5,233 bases of DNA from Betaproteobacteria bacterium (GTDB lineage: Bacteria > Pseudomonadota > Gammaproteobacteria > Burkholderiales > SG8-41): the NCBI GenBank assembly GCA_028292065.1, contig JAQGNC010000467.1:1-5233 (forward strand), in the 5' to 3' direction. Below, piece by piece: positions 1-4,585 of this stretch. Each line of letters begins with the position of its first letter. Within the stretch, counting starts at the first letter, position 1. The position numbers and the translations under genes are program-made. Below the pieces are notes generated by a model. It was not told where the DNA came from, did no database searches, and saw only the letters and a list, made by a program, of their open reading frames with translations.

Positions 1-23
1 GATTCTCAAATTCGCGTCACAAT

Positions 24-95
24 CCGTTCGCCCTGAGCAGAGCCTGCCCTGAGCCTGTCGAAGGGCGCACTGCGCCGCAGTCGAAGGGTGAACGG
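24..95. repeat. Dispersed palindromic repeat, unit 1
   Basis: The outer arms are an imperfect inverted repeat, CCGTTCGCCCT at 24-34 against AGGGTGAACGG at 85-95 (10 of 11 pairs). Inside lie two copies of GTCGAAGGG (57-65 and 80-88) and a perfect odd palindrome ACTGCG-C-CGCAGT at 69-81. Bases 41-66 match 115-140 of the next unit at 25 of 26 positions. Repeats built from TTCGACA/TGTCGAA and GAACGG blocks are common in intergenic DNA of high-GC proteobacteria; this looks like a rearranged or nested copy. No open reading frame here looks like a gene. Confidence 0.75.
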
Positions 96-100
96 CAGTG

Positions 101-153
101 TTCATGCTTCGACAAGCCTGTCCTGAGCCTGTCGAAGGGCTCAGCACGAACGG
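101..153. repeat. Dispersed palindromic repeat, unit 2
   Basis: This is a second copy of the same repeat family, 74 bp downstream of the first. CTTCGACA at 107-114 pairs perfectly with TGTCGAAG at 130-137 around a 15-base loop. An alternative stem pairs CTGAGC (123-128) with GCTCAG (139-144), so two mutually exclusive folds are possible. It ends in CACGAACGG, like the GTGAACGG end of unit 1. It is probably a REP-like intergenic element; a role in 3'-end protection or transcription termination for a gene to the left is possible but not shown. Confidence 0.72.
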
Positions 154-190
154 CCTTCCATACTTCTGCCAATTTGTGACTCGCCACACT

Positions 191-214
191 AGCGCAGGCG
201 AGGGCGCCTGCGCT
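191..214 (-). terminator. Perfect hairpin after the LysR gene (possible terminator)
   Basis: AGCGCAGGCG (191-200) and CGCCTGCGCT (205-214) are perfect inverted complements around a 4-base loop. The hairpin begins 16 bases past the LysR stop codon in the direction of that gene's transcription, where a terminator is expected. There is no T-run after the stem on either strand, so it is not a canonical intrinsic terminator. It may instead be another dispersed palindrome, or a stem protecting the mRNA 3' end. Confidence 0.42.
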
Positions 215-230
215 ACAAACCCGGCGCAGC

Positions 231-1187
231 CTACAGCTCGGGCAACTTGCGGGGCGCGCCCGGCGGTTGGCCGGCGAGCGCCTTGCCGATCGCGGCGCGC
301 GTGAGCTTGGGCGCGAACATCCCGATGAAGGAGAGCATGTAAGCGCGCAGATAGCTGTTGCGGCGTGCGACCACGCTCAGGGTGCTGGGCGCGAAGAGGT
401 GCCCCGCGTCGATGGTGCGCAGCCCTGCGTCGCGCGTGGCGTCGAACGCGACGGTCGCGAGTATCGCGATACCGATTCCCATCTCGACGTAGGCTTTGCT
501 GACGTCGGCGTCGATCGCGCTCAGCACGACGTTCGGTTCGAGCCCGCGTCGTGCGAACGCGCGGTCGAGCACCCAGCGGCCGCTGAAACCCTCGTCGTAA
601 GTGATCACCGGATAGCGCGCGATCGCTTCGATCGTGAGCGGCTTCACCTTGAGCAGCGGGTGCGCCGGCGGCACCACGACGCTGCGGTTCAGGCGGTAGC
701 ACGGGATCTGGATCACCTCGTCGAGCGCGTCGCGAGTCTCGGTGCAGATCGCGATGTCCACCGCGCCGCGTGCGACGAGCTCGCAGCACTGCACCGGCGT
801 CGCCTGGCGCAGGCTCAGGTGGACGTTCGGATACTCGCCTTTGAACTGCCGGATCACGCGCGGGAGGGTGTAACGCGCCTGGGTATGCGTGGTCGCCACG
901 GTGAAATTGCCGTGCGCGGTTTCGGCGAGATCGTCGCTGGCGCTGCGTATGTTGCGCAGCTCGGTGACGATGCGCCGGGCGCTCGCGAGTATCTCCCTGC
1001 CGTGCGGTGTGAGCTCGAGTATGCGGTTGCGCTTGCGCAGGAATATCTTCGCGCCGAGCTCTTCTTCGAGCTCCTGGATCTGGCGCGTGATGCTCGGCTG
1101 GGAGCGGTGGAGGGTAAGTGCCGCGGCCGAGAGCTTGAGACCCTGGTCGACGACTTCGCACAGCGTGATGAGTTGTCGCAAATTCAT
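231..1187 (-). CDS. LysR-family transcriptional regulator, CysB type
   Basis: This DNA-binding regulator has 318 residues, close to CysB length. The winged helix-turn-helix lies at about residues 15-60 (LSAAALTLHRSQPSITRQI, then the ELEEELG and LTPHG signatures), followed by a linker helix and a periplasmic-binding-protein-like effector domain from about residue 93 to 295. The CysB subfamily is recognised from TTHTQARY (99-106), VVVPPAHPL (170-178), ITYDEGFSGR (195-204) and FAPKLTR (291-297). From memory, the sulfate-binding residues of CysB are Thr100, Thr102, Gln103, Thr149 and Thr202; this protein has T100, T102, Q103, T149 and S202 at the same numbers. The last 18 or so residues form a Pro/Gly-rich tail. 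No Shine-Dalgarno is visible before the ATG. The gene diverges from the enolase-superfamily gene 44 bp away, so it probably controls that gene and itself. The family is certain; the ligand is not. Confidence 0.96.
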   Translation of the reverse strand: MNLRQLITLCEVVDQGLKLSAAALTLHRSQPSITRQIQELEEELGAKIFLRKRNRILELTPHGREILASARRIVTELRNIRSASDDLAETAHGNFTVATTHTQARYTLPRVIRQFKGEYPNVHLSLRQATPVQCCELVARGAVDIAICTETRDALDEVIQIPCYRLNRSVVVPPAHPLLKVKPLTIEAIARYPVITYDEGFSGRWVLDRAFARRGLEPNVVLSAIDADVSKAYVEMGIGIAILATVAFDATRDAGLRTIDAGHLFAPSTLSVVARRNSYLRAYMLSFIGMFAPKLTRAAIGKALAGQPPGAPRKLPEL

Positions 1188-1189
1188 TT

Positions 1190-1198
1190 TGCTATTAT
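1190..1198 (+). promoter_or_regulatory. Predicted extended -10 promoter for the enolase-superfamily gene
   Basis: TGC followed by TATTAT (1193-1198) matches an extended -10 element (TGnTATAAT, 5 of 6 in the hexamer). Transcription would start near 1205, giving a leader of about 27 bases. There is no good -35 at 17 bp; TTGTCG (1173-1178) lies only 14 bp upstream. The hexamer overlaps almost completely with the leftward -10 of the LysR gene. This is prediction from motif only. Confidence 0.42.
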
Positions 1199-1223
1199 CC
1201 GCGCCTCACCGGCATCACGTCAG
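1194..1223 (-). promoter_or_regulatory. Predicted promoter for the LysR gene, possibly leaderless
   Basis: Read leftward, GATAAT (1199-1194) is a 5-of-6 match to the sigma70 -10 box. CTGACG (1223-1218) is a 4-of-6 match to the -35 box, with an 18-bp spacer. The A of the LysR ATG lies 7 bases beyond the -10 box, where transcription would start. That and the absence of a Shine-Dalgarno suggest a leaderless or very short-leader mRNA. The -35 lies inside the 23-bp palindrome, so a protein bound there would affect LysR expression. Confidence 0.38.
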
Positions 1224-1236
1224 GACCTGTCATGAT
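1214..1236. promoter_or_regulatory. 23-bp interrupted palindrome, candidate operator
   Basis: The arms ATCACGTCAGG (1214-1224) and CCTGTCATGAT (1226-1236) are complementary at 9 of 11 positions around a central A at 1225. The site covers the predicted -35 of the LysR gene and the ribosome binding site (AGGA, 1222-1225) and start codon (1232) of the enolase-superfamily gene. LysR-type proteins bind imperfect dyads, so the divergent regulator is the natural candidate. The strict T-N11-A core is present only off-centre (T1220/A1232). The IclR protein encoded downstream is an alternative ligand. The symmetry is seen directly; the function is inferred. Confidence 0.5.
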
Positions 1237-2401
1237 CGAGCGCATCGAAGTATTCGTCACCGCCCTCTCGACGAGGCTCAAAAGGATTTTCTCCAGCGGC
1301 AGCTACGACACCGGCCCGCAGGAAGCGCAGCTCGGCAAACCGGTGCTCGTGAAGATCCATGCGGACGGCGTCGTCGGTCATGGGCAGATCCGCGCGATCA
1401 GCCCGGGGCATTTCGTCGCCGATACTACGCACAGCGTGGTCGCCGCAATCACCGAAGTGTATGGCCCGTCGCTCATCGGCAAAGACATCTTCGACATCGA
1501 AGCGATCAACGAGCTGCTCGACTCGCGCCTGGCGGGCAATCCCGCTGCGCGCGCCGCAATCGACATCGCGCTGCACGATGCCATGGGCAAGGCGCTCGGC
1601 CTGCCGGTGCACAAGCTGATCGGCGGCGCGTGCCAGCCGCGCATCCCGCTCGAGTGGTCGGTCAGCATGGCCGAAGAAGTGTCTACGATGATCGAGGAAT
1701 CGAAGCGGGCGGTCGACGAGTTCGGCATCACCGTGCTGTGCCTCAAGGCCGCCGACCATCGTGGATGGCGGCGTGACGTGAGCAACTTCGAAGCGGTCCG
1801 CCGCGCGGTCGGGGACGGCATCGTGATCGGCATCGATCCCAACACCGGCTGGTCGCTGCCCGATGCGATCAGCGCCGTCCACGCTCTGCGCGACCTCGAT
1901 CTCGGTTATATCGAGCAGCCGATCGCGAGGCGCGACCTCAAAGGCCTTGCGGAAATTCGCCGTGAGGCGCGCGGGGTGCCGGTCATGGCCGACGAAAGCC
2001 TTTTTACGCTCCAGGACGCCTACGCGCTCGCCGAGGCGCGCGCAGTCGACGCCTTCTGCATCAAGCTCTACAAGCTCGGAGGCTTCTCAGCCGCGAAGAA
2101 GATCGGGGCCGTCGCCGAAGCGGCGAACATCCAGCTCAACTGCGGCGGGCTTGCGGTGCAGTCGCAGCTCGAAGCCGCGGCCGGCGCGCACTTCTACGCG
2201 AGCGTACCGGCGAAACGCATGATGGGCGCTGGCGAATTCCTGTTCGGCCTGAACACGATCGGGCCCGATCCTCTCGTTCCCGAGACCGATTTCGTCGTGC
2301 GCGACGGACACGTCGACGTGCCCACAGGCCCGGGGCTCGGCGTCACGATCGATGAAAAAGCGCTGGAGAAGCACACCCTGCGCCGCGAGGTGGTGCAGTA
2401 A
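1232..2401 (+). CDS. Enolase-superfamily enzyme, muconate-lactonizing/mandelate-racemase type
   Basis: The product is 389 residues, the usual length for a soluble enzyme of this fold. Such enzymes abstract the proton alpha to a carboxylate and stabilise the enolate with Mg2+; members are racemases, cycloisomerases, epimerases or dehydratases. The N-terminal capping domain spans about residues 1-130 and the beta-barrel about 135-350. Metal ligands are D202 (IDPNTGW), E228 (YIEQP) and D254 (MADES). The barrel bases are K172 (VLCLKAA) and K278 (IKLYKLGG), which places it in the MLE subgroup. E335 lies in the C-terminal GAGEF motif, and the end VPTGPGLGVTIDEKALEKH is typical of the family. The first Lys of the usual KxK motif is Cys170. 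The start is supported by AGGA six bases before the ATG. It diverges from the LysR gene and precedes CoA-pathway genes. Substrate unknown; muconate is not implied. Confidence 0.94.
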   Translation: MIERIEVFVTALSTRLKRIFSSGSYDTGPQEAQLGKPVLVKIHADGVVGHGQIRAISPGHFVADTTHSVVAAITEVYGPSLIGKDIFDIEAINELLDSRLAGNPAARAAIDIALHDAMGKALGLPVHKLIGGACQPRIPLEWSVSMAEEVSTMIEESKRAVDEFGITVLCLKAADHRGWRRDVSNFEAVRRAVGDGIVIGIDPNTGWSLPDAISAVHALRDLDLGYIEQPIARRDLKGLAEIRREARGVPVMADESLFTLQDAYALAEARAVDAFCIKLYKLGGFSAAKKIGAVAEAANIQLNCGGLAVQSQLEAAAGAHFYASVPAKRMMGAGEFLFGLNTIGPDPLVPETDFVVRDGHVDVPTGPGLGVTIDEKALEKHTLRREVVQ

Positions 2402-2554
2402 ATCGCACCGGTTACGATCCCTCCGCAACGCCGCGTTCCACTGGGCGGAACTGCGCCGCAGCGGCTGCTGCAGTGCCCATAATCGCGCACTCGCCTCGTG
2501 TGCGCTGGGTTGCAGGGCACGCGCCGCGGAAGCAGACACAAGCGGAAGTGACTC
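2402..2554 (+). promoter_or_regulatory. 153-bp intergenic region with weak control signals
   Basis: No gene is seen here. CATAAT (2478-2483) is a 5-of-6 -10 match without a convincing -35, so a start near 2490 is only possible. A 17-bp dyad GTTCC-N7-GGAAC (2435-2451) lies just upstream and could be an operator for the IclR regulator encoded downstream. A short stem GCAGC-GGCT-GCTGC (2458-2471) lacks a T-run. GGAAG (2544-2548) is a good ribosome binding site for the CoA-transferase. The gap suggests that the CoA-transferase operon may have its own promoter besides read-through. Confidence 0.3.
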
Positions 2555-3832
2555 ATGGGTGAACGAACCCCGGAACATGGCGCCACCGGCGCATCGCCGT
2601 CGACGGCGGTCGAAGGCGCGCTGAGCGGCGTGCGCGTGCTCGACCTGTCGCGCGTGCTCGCAGGCCCGATCTGCGGCCAGATCCTCGCCGATCTCGGGGC
2701 GGAAGTGATCAAGGTCGAGCGGCCCCGCGTGGGCGACGACAGCCGCGCGTGGGGCCCGCCGTTCGCGCTCGACCCGGCCGGAGAGCCGACCGCGGAATCG
2801 GCGTTCTACTGCGCGTGCAACCGCGGCAAGCGCTCGATCACGGTCGATCTCGGCAAGCCCGAAGGGCGTGAGGTGATCCGCAAGCTCGCCGCGACATCCG
2901 ACGTCCTGCTCGAGAACTACAAGGTCGGGACCCTCGAGAGATACGGGCTCGGTTACGAGGCGCTGTCGGCGATCAATCCCGGGCTCGTCTACTGCTCGAT
3001 CACCGGCTTCGGCCAGACCGGACCCTACGCCTCGCGCCCCGGCTACGACACGATCATCCAGGCGTTGGGAGGGATCATGAGCGTGACCGGCCAGAAAGAC
3101 GACGCGCCGGGTGGCGGGCCGGTGCGCGTGGGAATCGCAGTCACCGATTTCATGACCGGCCTTTACGGCGCGATCGCGGTACAGGCCGCGCTCGCCTACC
3201 GCGCCCGCACCGGCGCGGGCCAGCACATCGACCTGTCGCTCCTCGACGTACAGATCTCGTCGCTCACCAACGTCGCGATGAACTACCTCATGTCAGGCGA
3301 AGTGCCGGTGCGCCGCGGCAACCGTCTGCCGACGGTCTACCCGAGCGACGCCTACCGCTGCAGCGACGGCTACGTGATGATCATCATCGGCAACGACGGC
3401 CAGTTCAGGAAGTTCTGCGCCGCGGCCGGGCTCGACACGCTCGGCGACGACCCGCGGTTTCTCACCAACGCACTGCGCCTGAAAAATGCGGACACGCTCT
3501 CGGTGCTCATGAACGGAGCGCTGTCGGGGCGCCCGATCGGCGAGTGGCTCGAGCGCTTCGAAAAAGCGAACGTGCCGTGCAGCCCGATCAAGAACATCGC
3601 TGAAGTGTTCGACGACCCGCACGTGAAATCGCGCGGCGCGCGCATCGAGCTCGAGCATCCGGTCACCGGTACGATGCCGGGCATCGCGAACCCGATGCGC
3701 TTTTCCAAAAGCCCGGTCGCTTACGATCGCGCGCCGCCGCTCCTCGGCCAGCACACGAACGAGGTGCTCGCGGAGGTACTCGGGATGTCCGAGTCCGAGA
3801 TCGCCGCGCTGCGCGAGGCGGGCGCGCTCTAG
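2555..3832 (+). CDS. Family III (CaiB/BaiF) CoA-transferase
   Basis: This cytosolic enzyme of 425 residues moves CoA between a donor thioester (often succinyl-, formyl- or butyrobetainyl-CoA) and an acceptor carboxylic acid. Family signatures in order are VLDLSRVLAGPICGQILADL (28-47) with GAEVIKVERP (48-57), GDDSRAWGPP (60-69), NRGKRSITVDL (89-99), LLENYKVGTLERYGLGYE (118-135) and SITGFGQTGPYASRPGYD (148-165). The catalytic Asp, which forms the mixed anhydride, is D198 in VTDFMTGLYGA, equivalent to D169 of formyl-CoA transferase. The C-terminal GQHTNEVLAEVLG is typical. The start is supported by GGAAG six bases before the ATG. Residues 1-20 are a low-complexity extension before the conserved core, with no signal peptide. 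Five bases separate it from the IclR gene. Substrates cannot be deduced; proximity to an enolate-forming enzyme and a crotonase suggests activation of an organic acid. Confidence 0.96.
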   Translation: MGERTPEHGATGASPSTAVEGALSGVRVLDLSRVLAGPICGQILADLGAEVIKVERPRVGDDSRAWGPPFALDPAGEPTAESAFYCACNRGKRSITVDLGKPEGREVIRKLAATSDVLLENYKVGTLERYGLGYEALSAINPGLVYCSITGFGQTGPYASRPGYDTIIQALGGIMSVTGQKDDAPGGGPVRVGIAVTDFMTGLYGAIAVQAALAYRARTGAGQHIDLSLLDVQISSLTNVAMNYLMSGEVPVRRGNRLPTVYPSDAYRCSDGYVMIIIGNDGQFRKFCAAAGLDTLGDDPRFLTNALRLKNADTLSVLMNGALSGRPIGEWLERFEKANVPCSPIKNIAEVFDDPHVKSRGARIELEHPVTGTMPGIANPMRFSKSPVAYDRAPPLLGQHTNEVLAEVLGMSESEIAALREAGAL

Positions 3833-3837
3833 CGGTC

Positions 3838-4563
3838 ATGCGCAGCGTCGAACGGGCGTTGGCGATCTTCGATTGCTTCTCGGCCGAGAAGCCGACGCTC
3901 TCATTGAAAGAGTTCGCTTTGAGGCTCGGGCTCGCGAAATCGACGACTTTCCGGTTCGTGCAGGCTTTCGAAGAGCTCGGCTATCTCGTGAGGCTCGAGA
4001 ACAACGAGTACTCGCTGTCGTTCAAGCTGGTGCGCCTCGCGGGCTTCGTGGAAAGCACGCTCGACGTGCGCCAGATGGGGCGGCCGCTGATGGAGCGGCT
4101 GGCGCGGGCAACGCGCGAAAGCGTGACGCTCAGCACCGCGGTCGGCCTGCACCGCGTCTGCATCGACGTCGTGAACAGGCCCGCGCCGCTGATGACCGTC
4201 ACCAAGGTCGGCGCGCACACCCCGCTGGGCACCGGTGCGACCTCGCTCGTCCTCATGGCGCACCTGCCCGAGGCGCAGCTGAAGAAGATCGTGCCGGCGG
4301 CGGTCAAGCAGTCGAGCTACACGCGCCCGAGCCTGCTCGCCGAGATCTCGCAGGTCCGCGAACGCGGCTACGCCGCCTCTCACGGCGGGCGCATCGCCGG
4401 ACTCTCGGGCGTCGCGGTGCCGGTGCTGAACGCCGAAGGCTGCGGCCAGTATTGCCTGTCGATCGTGCTCCCCACCGCGCGCGTCGGCGATCGCCTCGAG
4501 AACCTGATCGAGCTCGCGACCCGCGCCGGCGCGCAGCTTTCGAAGCGCCTCGGCGCCCCCTGA
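3838..4563 (+). CDS. IclR-family transcriptional regulator
   Basis: The product is 241 residues, slightly short for the family because it starts directly at the first conserved motif (RSVERALAIFDCF, residues 2-14). The winged helix-turn-helix is at about 20-62 (LSLKEFALRLGLAKSTTFRFVQAFEELGYL, then the wing LENNEYSLSFKLVRLA). The effector-binding domain runs from about 75 to 240, with GAHTPLGTGATSLVLMAHLP (125-144) and GIAGLSGVAVPVL-like sequence (184-197) typical of the fold. The ATG lies 5 bases after the CoA-transferase stop, and no ATG, GTG or TTG in this frame occurs in the preceding 100 bases or so, which fixes the start. The Shine-Dalgarno is poor, so translational coupling to the upstream gene is likely. 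IclR proteins often control aromatic or organic-acid catabolism. This one sits inside the operon it probably regulates, which would give feedback control. The ligand is unknown. Confidence 0.95.
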   Translation: MRSVERALAIFDCFSAEKPTLSLKEFALRLGLAKSTTFRFVQAFEELGYLVRLENNEYSLSFKLVRLAGFVESTLDVRQMGRPLMERLARATRESVTLSTAVGLHRVCIDVVNRPAPLMTVTKVGAHTPLGTGATSLVLMAHLPEAQLKKIVPAAVKQSSYTRPSLLAEISQVRERGYAASHGGRIAGLSGVAVPVLNAEGCGQYCLSIVLPTARVGDRLENLIELATRAGAQLSKRLGAP

Positions 4564-4585
4564 AACCAACCTCGAAGGAACACCC

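Noticed and set aside
70..80. The 11-mer CTGCGCCGCAG shared with 2451-2461 as a regulatory site
   Set aside because: It is a low-complexity GC palindrome and the two contexts have nothing else in common; chance occurrence is likely.
24..153. CRISPR array
   Set aside because: There are only two partial copies, they are internally palindromic with different arrangements, and there are no regular spacers or cas genes.
98..304. Small rightward open frame of 68 codons in the repeat region
   Set aside because: It is made of repeat sequence and antisense LysR sequence, with no ribosome binding site and no family resemblance.
267..1235. Long rightward open frame (322 codons) opposite the LysR gene
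   Set aside because: It is rich in Arg, Ala, Asp and His with no recognisable domain, and lies opposite a clear CysB-type gene. This is the usual antisense shadow in GC-rich DNA.
2442..2456. Possible sigma54 promoter (TGGGCG-N5-GCGC)
   Set aside because: Only the GG and GC core dinucleotides match. The TTGC part is absent, and none of the regulators seen is a sigma54 activator.
2458..2471. Short stem GCAGC-GGCT-GCTGC as a terminator of the enolase-superfamily gene
   Set aside because: The stem is only 5 bp with no following T-run, and it lies in GC-rich DNA where such stems are frequent.
2087..3226. Long leftward open frame (379 codons) across the end of the enolase-superfamily gene and the CoA-transferase gene
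   Set aside because: Its composition is Arg/Ala/His-rich without motifs, and it spans two well-supported genes on the other strand. It is treated as a shadow.
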